Shown piece after piece: positions 15,853 to 24,688 of a stretch of 41,430 bases of DNA. The notes under the pieces are model-generated. The model was given only the letters and a program-made list of their open reading frames with translations, was not told the origin of the DNA and did no database searches. The stretch lies in assembly GCA_035942915.1 (NCBI GenBank), contig DASZCR010000102.1, forward strand, positions 1-41,430. Reading direction: 5' to 3'. A program made the position numbers and the translations under genes. The stretch is from DASZCR01 sp035942915. GTDB lineage: Bacteria; Acidobacteriota; Blastocatellia; Pyrinomonadales; Pyrinomonadaceae. Position 1 is the first letter of the stretch. Each line of letters begins with the position of its first letter.

Positions 15853-17566
15853 ATACATTTTCGTGACGGGCGGCGTGGTTTCGAGTCTCGGCAAGGGGCT
15901 GGCGGCTTCCTCCATCGGCTGCCTGCTCGAAGCGCGTGGCTTGAGCGTCACGCTCATCAAACTCGACCCCTACATCAACATCGACCCCGGCACGATGTCG
16001 CCCTTCCAGCACGGCGAGGTCTTCGTCACCGACGACGGCGCGGAGACAGACCTCGCCCTCGGCCACTACGAACGCTTCACCAACGCGCGCCTCTCACAGG
16101 GCAACAACTGGAGGACCGGGCGTATCTACCTCTCCGTCATCGAGAAGGAGCGGCGCGGCGATTACCTCGGCAAGACCATTCAGGTCATCCCCCATATCAC
16201 AGACGAAATCAAGAAGGCCGTCCGCGCCGTCGCCGACAAAGATAACCCCGACGTGGTCATCGTCGAGATTGGCGGCACGGTCGGCGACATCGAATCGCTG
16301 CCCTTTCTCGAAGCCATTCGCCAGATGGGCAACGAGGAGAGCGAAGACGGGCGCAAAGGCGCCATCTTCGTTCACCTCACGCTCGTCCCCTACATCGCCG
16401 CCGCCGGTGAACTCAAGACCAAGCCGACGCAGCACTCCGTCCGCGACCTGCGCGAGATAGGCATCAGCGTAGACATTCTGCTGTGCCGCTCGGAACGCCC
16501 GCTCTCGCGCGACCTGCGCTCGAAAATCGCGCTCTTTTGCAACGTCAAGGAGCACGCCGTGATTGCCGCCGAAGACGTGGACACGATTTACGAAGTGCCG
16601 CTCGCCTTCTACGAACAGGGGCTTGACTCGCTCATCGTCTCCTCGCTCGGCCTACAGGAACGCGCCGCGCCGAGCGACCTCACGCGCTGGCGCAATCTCG
16701 TCGCCACCATCCGCGACCCCTCCGCAGGCTCCGTCAGCATCGGCATCGTCGGCAAGTACGTCGAACTGGAAGACTCTTACAAGTCTCTGCGCGAGGCTCT
16801 GACGCACGGCGGCGTGGCGAGCAATTTGAGAGTCGATGTGCGTTGGGTCGAATCCGAGAGTCTGATGGACGACGACTACGAAGACCGTCTCAGAGACTTC
16901 GACGCCATCCTCGTCCCCGGCGGCTTCGGCAAGCGCGGCGTCGCAGGGATGATTCGCGCCATCTCCTACGCGCGCAAAAGCCGCACGCCCTTCTTCGGCA
17001 TCTGCCTCGGCATGCAGACGGCCGTCATCGAGTACGCGCGTTCGATGTGCGGGCTTGTCGGCGCAGACTCGACCGAGTTCGACGCGACGACGCAGCATCC
17101 GGTCATCTTCAAACTGCGCGACCTCGTCGGCGTCGAGGAGATGGGCGGGACGATGCGCCTCGGCGCGTGGCCGTGTCGTCTGGCCGAAGGCAGTCTGGCG
17201 CGCGAGGTCTACGCCGGGAGCGCCGAAATCAGTGAGCGTCATCGTCATCGCTACGAGTTCAACCCGGAGTTTCGTGAGACGTTCGAGCGCGCCGGGCTTG
17301 TCTTCAGCGGCGAATCGCCGGACGGCCGCTTCGTCGAGATGGTTGAACTTCCGCGCGAGTCGCATCCCTGGTTTCTCGGCTGCCAGTTCCATCCCGAATA
17401 CAAGTCGAAGCCGCTGGCGGCTCATCCCTTGTTCGCCTCTTTCGTCCGCGCCGCCTACGAGAACCGTATGCGCGACGAGGCCAACGTCGGCCAGATGAGC
17501 GACTCGGACGCCTCGACCACAGCCGCCATGCACGAGCGCGCGCAGGTCGTGGCGGGCGACGACTGA
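15845..17566 (+). CDS. pyrG: CTP synthase
   Basis: The 573-aa enzyme converts UTP, ATP and glutamine to CTP. The N-terminal synthetase domain begins KYIFVTGGVVSSLGKGLAAS and has DPYINIDPGTMSP and EIGGTVGDIES. The C-terminal class I glutamine amidotransferase domain has nucleophile C387 in FFGICLGMQ and H516/E518 in GCQFHPEY. All catalytic residues are present. It extends about 25 residues past the usual C-terminus with a polar tail. It is embedded in a Kdo cluster, where CTP is needed by KdsB. Confidence 0.98.
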   Translation: MPKYIFVTGGVVSSLGKGLAASSIGCLLEARGLSVTLIKLDPYINIDPGTMSPFQHGEVFVTDDGAETDLALGHYERFTNARLSQGNNWRTGRIYLSVIEKERRGDYLGKTIQVIPHITDEIKKAVRAVADKDNPDVVIVEIGGTVGDIESLPFLEAIRQMGNEESEDGRKGAIFVHLTLVPYIAAAGELKTKPTQHSVRDLREIGISVDILLCRSERPLSRDLRSKIALFCNVKEHAVIAAEDVDTIYEVPLAFYEQGLDSLIVSSLGLQERAAPSDLTRWRNLVATIRDPSAGSVSIGIVGKYVELEDSYKSLREALTHGGVASNLRVDVRWVESESLMDDDYEDRLRDFDAILVPGGFGKRGVAGMIRAISYARKSRTPFFGICLGMQTAVIEYARSMCGLVGADSTEFDATTQHPVIFKLRDLVGVEEMGGTMRLGAWPCRLAEGSLAREVYAGSAEISERHRHRYEFNPEFRETFERAGLVFSGESPDGRFVEMVELPRESHPWFLGCQFHPEYKSKPLAAHPLFASFVRAAYENRMRDEANVGQMSDSDASTTAAMHERAQVVAGDD

Positions 17567-17568
17567 AG

Positions 17569-18153
17569 ATGAGTCTCTCTACCGACGAACTCTCTATCCC
17601 CGAACTTGAAACCGAGCGACTCCGGCTGCGTGCGTTCCGTCCGACAGACCTCGACGCCTTCGCGCGCCTGCGCGCCGACCCCGAAGTGATGCGCTACATC
17701 GGCACGGGCACGCCGCACACGCGCGAGCAGAGTCTTGAGCGTATGCAGGCCAACATTGCGCGCTGGCGCACGAACGGTTTCGGCCACTGGGCTGTCGTCG
17801 AAAAGTCTTCGGGCGAACTGATGGGGTGGTGCGGTCTGGCGCGGCTCGACGAGACGCCGGAGGTGGAAGTCGGCTACGGTTTGGCACGTCGGTTCTGGGG
17901 TGCGGGCGCGGCCACCGAAGCGGCGCGTGCCAGCCTGCGCTTCGGCTTCGAGCAACTCGGACTCGAACGCATCGCCGCCGTCGCCTTCCCTGAGAACACG
18001 GCCTCGCGCCGCGTCATGGAAAAACTCGGCATGACTTACCTGCGCCGCGCTCATTACTACGGAGCCGAGTTGGTCTACTACGCCCTCACGCGCTCCCGGT
18101 TCCGCCACGCAGACGCCCCTTACGTTTTGCACAAACACGGAAAGATGAAATAA
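17569..18153 (+). CDS. GNAT-family N-acetyltransferase (RimJ/RimL type)
   Basis: The 194-aa protein has the RimJ/RimL-like N-terminus ETERLRLRAFRPTDLDAFARL, an acetyl-CoA-binding region around VEVGYGLARRFWGAGAATEA, and the downstream AFPENTASRRVMEKLGM motif that marks the group. The acceptor (protein N-terminus or small molecule) cannot be predicted. It starts 3 bp after the pyrG stop and is therefore in the same operon. Its TAA is followed after one base by a heptamer repeat array. Confidence 0.9.
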   Translation: MSLSTDELSIPELETERLRLRAFRPTDLDAFARLRADPEVMRYIGTGTPHTREQSLERMQANIARWRTNGFGHWAVVEKSSGELMGWCGLARLDETPEVEVGYGLARRFWGAGAATEAARASLRFGFEQLGLERIAAVAFPENTASRRVMEKLGMTYLRRAHYYGAELVYYALTRSRFRHADAPYVLHKHGKMK

Positions 18154-18154
18154 A

Positions 18155-18229
18155 GTGATAGGTGATAAGTGATAGGTGATAGGACAAATCCGGTTTTCTC
18201 TTATCACCTATCACCTATCACTTATCACT
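18155..18229. repeat. GTGATRR heptamer inverted-repeat array between the GNAT and kinase genes
   Basis: The left arm 18155-18183 is GTGATAG, GTGATAA, GTGATAG, GTGATAG. An A/T-rich loop of about 16 nt follows, then CTTATCACCTATCACC-type units to 18229. It starts one base after the GNAT stop and ends 8 nt before the kinase ATG at 18238. Confidence 0.92.
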
Positions 18230-18237
18230 TGTCTCTT

Positions 18238-20517
18238 ATGCTTCAGTGTCCACAGTGCGGGCGAGAGTATTTCACGGACTTGAAGGAGTGTCCGGAGGAC
18301 GGCGCGCTGCTGCGTGCCGACCAGACGGTTGCCGGTCAGACGGTGACCGACCCGCTCGTCGGCCGCGTGCTCGACGATAAGTATCAACTCGACGAGCGTC
18401 TCGGCGAGGGCGGTATGGGCACGGTCTATCGCGCCACGCACCTGTTGATTGACCGCCCCGTCGCCGTCAAGGTCTTGAACGCGAAACTCGTGACGGACGG
18501 GGCGGCCAAAGAGCGTTTCCGGCGAGAGGCGCGCGCCGCCGGTCGCCTCCAACACAGCAACGCCGTCGCCGTCACAGACTTCGGCGAAACTTCGGACGGT
18601 CTCGTCTACATCGTCATGGAGTTGCTCGAAGGCACGCCGTTGCGCAACGTGCTCGCCACCGAAGCCCCGCTCGACCCGGCGCGCGCCGTCTCGCTGATGC
18701 TTCAGATTGCGGCCGCCGTCGCCGCCGCGCACGAGGCAGGCATCATCCACCGCGACCTCAAGCCCGGCAACATCTTCATCGTCCAGAGACCGCACGCGCC
18801 GCACATCGTCAAGGTGCTCGACTTTGGCATCGCCAAACTGGCGACCGACACGAGCGACGGCCAAGTCGTCAACACCCTCACCGGCACGGGCGTCATGATT
18901 GGCACGCCGCGCTACATGTCGCCCGAACAATGCGACGGCGCGCCGCTGAGTCCTGCCTCCGACGTGTACAGCCTCGGCGTCATCCTCTACGAAATGTTGA
19001 CCGGGCAGACGCCCTTCACGGGCGCGACGCCGCTGGCGCTGGCGCTCAAGCACTCGGCCGAACAGCCGCGTCGGCCGCGCGAGTTGGTGGCGAGCGTGCC
19101 CGTCGCGCTCGAAGAGGTCGTCTTGCACGCGTTGGCGAAGAAGCCTGAGGAGCGACCCGAAGATGCGCGTGCGTTCAGGCGCGAGTTGTATGCGGTGGCC
19201 GAACGACTCGGCCTCGAACATGCCGCAGGCTTCAGCGCGCCGACGCTCGAAACGCTACGCGACGCCGGAACGGAGACGCCTTCGGGACGTCTCGTGATTG
19301 ACATCGAAAGGCTCCGGCAGAGCCGCGCTACTGCGCCGATGACGCGCGAGGCTTCGGCCGCGCCCGACACGGCTCAAGACCTCGCGGCGCAGACCGGAGG
19401 ACGCCTCAACGCACACGCGGCCTCTGCCCCGGAAGCCGACGCCGCGCACGCTGCTGAAGCCGGTTCCGACGCTTCCGCAGAAGCCTCGTCCGCTTCGCCT
19501 GAGGTTGATAGCAGCGGTCGTCCCATCCGTGTCCATGTTCCCATCAGACGCGGCGCTAGTCGCTCTTTGTTGTCGCGGCCGCAGGTGCAACTCGTGGCGG
19601 CAGCGTTGGCCGCTGTCGCCGTCGTCGTGATGGTGGTCTTGCTGCTGCGCTGGCGCGATGGTGATGGCGGCGGCGCACGCTCTTCTTCAGACCCGGCGGC
19701 GAGCGCGCAAGGGAACGCGAGCGGCGAGGCCGTCGGCCGCAACCTCGGCGCAGCCGAACCGACGCGCGGGCGTTCGCCCGTCACCGAGCCGCGTTCGGCC
19801 GCAGAGTTCTACGAGCGCGGCAACTACAACTTCTCCTCGCGCGACTTCGAGCGCGCCATCGCTGACTATCGCCGCGCCATCGAACTACAGCCCGAATTTC
19901 CTTCGGCGCACAACCGGCTCGGTTGGGTCTTGATGATGAAGGGGCAGGTCGGCGAAGCCGAACGCGAGTTCCGCGAGGCCATCAGGCAAAGCGACGGGAA
20001 CTTCGCGGCCGCGCAATACAATCTCGGCTTCGCGCTTCAACAGCAGGGCAAACTCGAAGACGCCATCGGCGCTTATCAAGAGGCCGTCCGCAGTCGCGGC
20101 GGCTCATACGCCGACGCATACTTCCAAATCGGTCTCGCCTACATCGGACTCAAACGCAACGCCGAGGCGGCCGACGCGCTGCGCACGGCCGTCGAACAGA
20201 ACGGCGGCCGCGACCCTGAAGCGCGCCACGCGCTCGGCGTCGCGCTCGCGCAGCAGAACGACTTGGAGGGGGCAGAAGCGGCCTTCCGTTCCGCCATCGA
20301 AGAGCGCGGCGGCGATTACGCAGAGGCACATTACAATCTCGGCCTGCTCTATCAGAAGACCGGACGCGTCGGCGAAGCCATCGACGAATTCGAGGCTTAT
20401 CTGCGACAGAGACCGAAGGGTGAGAACCGCCGACAGGTGGAAAACAGCCTGCGAGATTTGCGCCGTCAGGCGGCGCGCGAAGGAGCGCAGCAACAGCAGC
20501 AGCAACAACAACAATGA
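18238..20517 (+). CDS. Membrane Ser/Thr protein kinase with zinc-ribbon start and C-terminal TPRs
   Basis: The 759-aa protein opens with a four-Cys ribbon-like element (CPQCG...CPEDG), then an intact PknB-type kinase. It has the Gly loop LGEGGMGTVYRA, K78 in VAVKVLN, D173 in HRDLKPGN, D195 of DFG, and GTPRYMSPEQ. A variable Ala-rich linker precedes one membrane helix at about residues 452-473. Four or five TPR units follow from about residue 520, outside the membrane, and the end is a run of nine glutamines. I chose ATG 18238; an upstream in-frame ATG at 18169 would translate the repeat array. The stop overlaps kdsA (ATGA), linking the kinase to Kdo synthesis genes. Confidence 0.94.
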   Translation: MLQCPQCGREYFTDLKECPEDGALLRADQTVAGQTVTDPLVGRVLDDKYQLDERLGEGGMGTVYRATHLLIDRPVAVKVLNAKLVTDGAAKERFRREARAAGRLQHSNAVAVTDFGETSDGLVYIVMELLEGTPLRNVLATEAPLDPARAVSLMLQIAAAVAAAHEAGIIHRDLKPGNIFIVQRPHAPHIVKVLDFGIAKLATDTSDGQVVNTLTGTGVMIGTPRYMSPEQCDGAPLSPASDVYSLGVILYEMLTGQTPFTGATPLALALKHSAEQPRRPRELVASVPVALEEVVLHALAKKPEERPEDARAFRRELYAVAERLGLEHAAGFSAPTLETLRDAGTETPSGRLVIDIERLRQSRATAPMTREASAAPDTAQDLAAQTGGRLNAHAASAPEADAAHAAEAGSDASAEASSASPEVDSSGRPIRVHVPIRRGASRSLLSRPQVQLVAAALAAVAVVVMVVLLLRWRDGDGGGARSSSDPAASAQGNASGEAVGRNLGAAEPTRGRSPVTEPRSAAEFYERGNYNFSSRDFERAIADYRRAIELQPEFPSAHNRLGWVLMMKGQVGEAEREFREAIRQSDGNFAAAQYNLGFALQQQGKLEDAIGAYQEAVRSRGGSYADAYFQIGLAYIGLKRNAEAADALRTAVEQNGGRDPEARHALGVALAQQNDLEGAEAAFRSAIEERGGDYAEAHYNLGLLYQKTGRVGEAIDEFEAYLRQRPKGENRRQVENSLRDLRRQAAREGAQQQQQQQQQ

Positions 20518-21374
20518 CCGACCAGACGAGCGAAGCGACTATCAAACCTTTCCGCGTCGGCGACGTGACCTTCGGCGACGGCCGTCTCACCATCATCGCC
20601 GGGCCTTGCGTCGTCGAATCGCGCGAACACGTCCTGATGATGGCGCGCGAGTGTCAGAAGCGCGCGCGCGCGGCGGGGCTTGACTACGTCTTCAAAGCCT
20701 CTTACGACAAGGCGAACCGCTCTTCGCATGAAAGCTTTCGCTCCATCGGCGTCGCGGCCGCGCTCGACGCACTGCGCGCCGTCAAAGAGGAGACAGGTCT
20801 TCCCGTCGTGACCGACGTTCACGATGTCTCTCAGGTGGAAGCGGCGGCGGCCGTCGCAGACATCTTGCAGATTCCGGCCTTCCTCTCGCGCCAGACCGAC
20901 CTGATTGAAGCGGCCGCGCAGACGGGTCGCGCCGTCAACGTCAAGAAGGGGCAGTTTCTTGCGCCGCAGGACGCGCGCAACATCGTGCGCAAGGCGCGCG
21001 CCGCCGGTTGCGAGAAACTGTTGCTGACGGAGCGCGGCGTCTCCTTCGGCTACAACAATCTGGTCGTTGACATGCGCTCGTTTCCCATCATGCGCGCCTT
21101 CGGCGCGCCGGTCGTCTTCGACGTGACGCACTCGCTGCAACTGCCGGGCGGGCTTGGTCATGCAACGGGCGGGCAATCCGAATACATCGAACCGCTCGCG
21201 CGCGCGGGCGTCGCCTGCGGCGTCGATGCAGTCTTCATGGAAGTTCACGATTGCCCGGAGCGCGCTCTCTCGGACGGGCCGAACGCGCTGCCGCTGTCGC
21301 GCCTCGCCGCTCTCCTCGAAACGCTGCGCGACCTGCACGAACTGGTCACGCGCGGCGCGCCGGTCAAAGCATGA
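20514..21374 (+). CDS. kdsA: 3-deoxy-8-phosphooctulonate synthase
   Basis: The 286-aa enzyme condenses phosphoenolpyruvate with arabinose-5-phosphate to Kdo-8-phosphate. It shows the family motifs LTIIAGPCVVESREHVLMMA, FKASYDKANRSS, VTDVHD, QIPAFLSRQTDLI and FDVTHSLQLPGG. The length is typical. The start overlaps the stop of the kinase gene by 4 nt, and with kdsB upstream and kdsC downstream the window holds three of the four early Kdo steps; kdsD (arabinose-5-P isomerase) is not seen. Confidence 0.97.
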   Translation: MTDQTSEATIKPFRVGDVTFGDGRLTIIAGPCVVESREHVLMMARECQKRARAAGLDYVFKASYDKANRSSHESFRSIGVAAALDALRAVKEETGLPVVTDVHDVSQVEAAAAVADILQIPAFLSRQTDLIEAAAQTGRAVNVKKGQFLAPQDARNIVRKARAAGCEKLLLTERGVSFGYNNLVVDMRSFPIMRAFGAPVVFDVTHSLQLPGGLGHATGGQSEYIEPLARAGVACGVDAVFMEVHDCPERALSDGPNALPLSRLAALLETLRDLHELVTRGAPVKA

Positions 21375-21393
21375 TTCTCTTTCAACGCGATTT

Positions 21394-23706
21394 ATGAAGA
21401 ACTTACGATTCGTTAAAAGCCTGTTGCTGCTCTCCCTTATCCTGTGTGCTTCGTGGGAGACGCGTGCGCAGAGCGAGACGCGTGTGGCCGCGTGGCAGGT
21501 GACGCGCTTCGACATCACGGCCAACGTCGAGTCCGGTGCAACGGCAAGGGGCGTCTCGGCGCGTGCGGTCGTTTCGGCGCGCAACGTCGGAACAGGCGAG
21601 GGTCGCACCTTCACCGTCCGTCTCAATCCGCTGGCGGAGGTCAAGGCGACGAGCGTCGGCGGCGCGCAGGCACGGTTCACGACGAGCACGGAACCTTTAA
21701 CCAATCTCCTGCGCGCGCAGGTGACACTGCCCGCGCCGGTCGAGACGGGCGGGACGGTCAACGTCACGGTCGAATATCGTCTGCCCGTGACGGATAACAC
21801 GGGACTCGCTGCCATCTCCGTCGATGGCGCGCAGTTTCTTCCGCTCTCATACTGGTATCCGACGCCGAACACGGCGCTCGCCCCGCGCGGCGTCGATTAC
21901 GCGCCGACGCGCGTGACGGTCAACACGACGGGCGGCGAGATGGTCGTCGCCACAGGACAGGCAACGGGCGCATCTTTTGAACAGCCGCTCAACGTGCAAC
22001 CGTTCTTCGTGACGGGCAGGTGGGACGTGGTCGAAGGCGCAGGCGAAGCGCGCGGCGTCAGCGCGTGGCTTGTGTCGGGCGCGGGCGCGGACGAGCGACG
22101 CAGGGCTGAGGCGCTCGTTGCGTTGGCCGCCGCCGCGCGTAGTTATTACGCCTCGCTCCTCGGCGCAGCGCCGGACGCGCCCCTCCGCCTCGTCTCCGTC
22201 AGACGCGGCGCGGGCTTCGACATGGGCGGCACGCTGCTCGTTGACGGCGCGGTCTTTCGTCGCACGAAGACCGACTCGCTGACGGCCTTGCAGATTGCAG
22301 AGTCTGTGGCGCGTCTGTGGGTGGGCGGCGCGACGGGGTTGGAAGGCGAGGGCGCGGGCGTCTTGCGCGAGGGGTTGCCGCGTTTTCTCGCCACGCTCTT
22401 TCTCGAAAAACAGTTCGGACGCGAGGCGGCCGACGCCGAGCGGATGAGAATGGCGCTCCTCTACGCTCCGGTCGCGCGCCGCGATGGGCCGCTCTCGAAG
22501 TCTTCGCCCGCCTACGAAACCTACTACAACACGGTCGCCAACAAGGGCGCGCTCGTCTGGCGTCTGGTGGCCGATAAGATGGTCGGGCGCGATGCCTTCC
22601 TCAGCGTTCTGCGCCGCGAGTTCGACCCTTCGCGCAGAGGCGTCGCTTCGCTGTCGGCCATCCGCGCGGCTCTCTCGGCGACGCTTACCAACGACGCGCG
22701 CCGTCGTCTGTTCGATAACCTGTTCGACCAACCGACCGACACAGACCTGCTCGTCGGCCTGCCGCGACAGAGCGGCGGACAGTGGGTTTCGGCGCTCAGG
22801 AACATGGGGTCGCTCGACGCCGAGGTGGTCGTTGAAGCGACGACCGAACGCGGCGAGCGCGTGACGGCGACGACGGTCGTTCCGGCGAAGGACTTCGGCG
22901 AGGCGCGCTTCCAGACGCCCGCGCGCATCGTCCGCGTCGAGGTTGACCCGGACAAACTCTATCCGCAACTCGACTACTCGAACGACATCGTGCCGCACGC
23001 GCCCGCGCCGGAAACTGCGCTGGCCGAAGCGCGTGCGCTGCTCGCACAGCAACAGGCCGCGCGCGCCGAAACGCTCGCACGCGAGACGGTGGCGCGTGCG
23101 CCGGAGTTGCAGGAAGGGCGCGTCGTGCTCGGTCGCGCGCTGCTCGAACAGGGCAAACTGGACGAAGCCGAACGCGAGTTTCGCGCCGCGCTCGACGCGC
23201 CGCTGCCAACGGCTGCGACGCTCGCGTGGGCTAACATCGGTCTCGGCGAAATCGCTCTGCGCCGCAATCAGGCGGCCGAGGCCGTCCGTCGCTTTGACGA
23301 GGCCGTGCGCGCCGAAGCCGAGTACGCTTCGACTGTCAATGCACGCGCCGCGCGCATCCGCGCGGAGGCGGCGACCGGCGCTGCGCCCGCCGTTGACGAA
23401 GCCATCCGCAATACGGTCGCGCAACTCGACACGGCCATCAAGAGCGGACGCAAGGCAGACCTCGACACCTTCCTTCTGGCGGGCGAACTGGCGAACTTCG
23501 AGAAGGGCATCATCAGCAGTCAGCCCGAAGTCTGGCAGACGCGCGTGATGCGCACGGAGGTCGTCGGCGCAAACCGCGTCGCCGCCGATGTCTCGATTAC
23601 GGCGCGCACGCTCGGCCAAGACCAGGCCGGGACGGCCGTTCTCATCTTCGCGCGCACGCCGTCGGGCTGGCGTCTCGCGGATGTGCAGTTCTTCGAGGTG
23701 CGTTGA
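21394..23706 (+). CDS. Secreted M1-peptidase-like protein with degenerate zinc site and C-terminal TPRs
   Basis: The 770-aa protein has a signal peptide (hydrophobic residues 9-19, cleavage expected near TRAQS). It then shows an M1-aminopeptidase-like beta region and a catalytic-like region. Where active enzymes read HELAHQWFG, this protein reads ESVARLWVG (residues 303-311), so both zinc His and the catalytic Glu are replaced. The later EG of the NEGFA motif is kept in REGLPRFL, and the GAMEN-like region is also altered. The C-terminal third has TPR-like repeats (ALLEQGKLDEAEREFRAAL). It is probably a non-catalytic periplasmic scaffold. ATG 21394 gives the signal peptide; the frame upstream overlaps kdsA. 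The stop overlaps kdsC. Confidence 0.8.
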   Translation: MKNLRFVKSLLLLSLILCASWETRAQSETRVAAWQVTRFDITANVESGATARGVSARAVVSARNVGTGEGRTFTVRLNPLAEVKATSVGGAQARFTTSTEPLTNLLRAQVTLPAPVETGGTVNVTVEYRLPVTDNTGLAAISVDGAQFLPLSYWYPTPNTALAPRGVDYAPTRVTVNTTGGEMVVATGQATGASFEQPLNVQPFFVTGRWDVVEGAGEARGVSAWLVSGAGADERRRAEALVALAAAARSYYASLLGAAPDAPLRLVSVRRGAGFDMGGTLLVDGAVFRRTKTDSLTALQIAESVARLWVGGATGLEGEGAGVLREGLPRFLATLFLEKQFGREAADAERMRMALLYAPVARRDGPLSKSSPAYETYYNTVANKGALVWRLVADKMVGRDAFLSVLRREFDPSRRGVASLSAIRAALSATLTNDARRRLFDNLFDQPTDTDLLVGLPRQSGGQWVSALRNMGSLDAEVVVEATTERGERVTATTVVPAKDFGEARFQTPARIVRVEVDPDKLYPQLDYSNDIVPHAPAPETALAEARALLAQQQAARAETLARETVARAPELQEGRVVLGRALLEQGKLDEAEREFRAALDAPLPTAATLAWANIGLGEIALRRNQAAEAVRRFDEAVRAEAEYASTVNARAARIRAEAATGAAPAVDEAIRNTVAQLDTAIKSGRKADLDTFLLAGELANFEKGIISSQPEVWQTRVMRTEVVGANRVAADVSITARTLGQDQAGTAVLIFARTPSGWRLADVQFFEVR

Positions 23707-24260
23707 TGAAGACGGTCGTTAAAGCCAACGAAGTCGAGCGGCGTGCGTGCGGCATCAAACTGCTGTTGCTCGACTGCGACGGCGTGCTGACGGACGGTCG
23801 CATCACCTTGCTCGACGACGGCGACGAGCAGAAGAGTTTTCACACGCGCGACGGTCACGGCCTCGTGCTGCTGCATCGCGCGGGGCTTCGCTCCGGCATC
23901 ATCTCCGGGCGCACTTCGACGGCCGTCACGCGCCGCGCGCAAGACTTGGGGATAACCTACGTGCGGCAGGGAACGCACAACAAGATTCGTGATTACGAAG
24001 AGGTCTTGAGAGAGGCGAGTGTCGATGCGTCGGAGACGGCTTTCGTCGGAGACGACGTAACGGACATCCCGCTTATGCTGCGCGCAGGGCTGGCCGTCGC
24101 CGTCTCGGACGCGACGCCGGAGACGCTCGCCGCCGCGCATTATGTCACGCGTCTGCCGGGCGGTTTCGGCGCAGTGCGCGAGGTCTGCGAACTGATACTC
24201 AAAGCGCAGGGGCGTTGGGCGGAATTGATGAGCCGCTACAACGAACGATTCGCTTCTTGA
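23706..24260 (+). CDS. kdsC: 3-deoxy-D-manno-octulosonate 8-phosphate phosphatase
   Basis: The 184-aa HAD enzyme dephosphorylates Kdo-8-P to Kdo. It has motif I LLDCDGVLTDGRI, motif II IISGRTS, and motif IV ETAFVGDDVTDIPLM followed by AVAVSDA, matching the short capless KdsC tetramer family. ATG 23706 overlaps the preceding stop (TGATG), showing translational coupling; a TTG one codon earlier is less likely. Its position after kdsA supports the name. Confidence 0.95.
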   Translation: MKTVVKANEVERRACGIKLLLLDCDGVLTDGRITLLDDGDEQKSFHTRDGHGLVLLHRAGLRSGIISGRTSTAVTRRAQDLGITYVRQGTHNKIRDYEEVLREASVDASETAFVGDDVTDIPLMLRAGLAVAVSDATPETLAAAHYVTRLPGGFGAVREVCELILKAQGRWAELMSRYNERFAS

Positions 24261-24273
24261 AGGGGAAAATTTG

Positions 24274-24651
24274 ATGGCCGACAAACAGCAGGCGGTTCTG
24301 TTCGTGGAAGACGCGCTCGACACGCGCGACCTTGTCGAATACGCGTTGCGGCACGAAGGTCTCGCCGTGACGACGGCGCGCACGGCCGACGAAGGTCTGA
24401 CGGCGGCGCGCGAGCAGGAGTTCGCCGTCATCCTCCTCGACATCGGCCTGCCCGACAAAGACGGCCTCGCGCTCTGCCGCGACCTGCGCGCGCTCGGCCT
24501 GACGACGCCCATCCTGCTCTACACGGCCTACTCCGAACTGCTCGACCCGGAAGAAGTCGAACGCGCGGGCGCGCAGAGAGTTCTGCGCAAGCCCGAAGAT
24601 ACGGCTGCGCTCGGCTCCATCGTCCGCTCGTATCTCGCCGACGGCGCGTAA
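24274..24651 (+). CDS. Single-domain response regulator (receiver only)
   Basis: The 125-aa protein is a stand-alone receiver: acidic pair in FVEDALDT, phospho-acceptor D56 in VILLDIGLPDKDG, a T/S switch residue in LLYTAYS and a conserved Lys in VLRKPED. There is no output domain, so it acts by binding partners. AAGGGGA precedes the ATG at good spacing. It is the last gene of the Kdo-kinase cluster, 13 bp after kdsC, which makes signalling linked to envelope synthesis possible. Confidence 0.9.
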   Translation: MADKQQAVLFVEDALDTRDLVEYALRHEGLAVTTARTADEGLTAAREQEFAVILLDIGLPDKDGLALCRDLRALGLTTPILLYTAYSELLDPEEVERAGAQRVLRKPEDTAALGSIVRSYLADGA

Positions 24652-24688
24652 GTTCAGAACCGCGACTGCGCCAGTGCCGTCGTCTCGT

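Noticed and set aside
21154..21393. Longer N-terminus for the M1-like protein
   Set aside because: It lies inside kdsA in another frame, whereas ATG 21394 gives a clean signal peptide.
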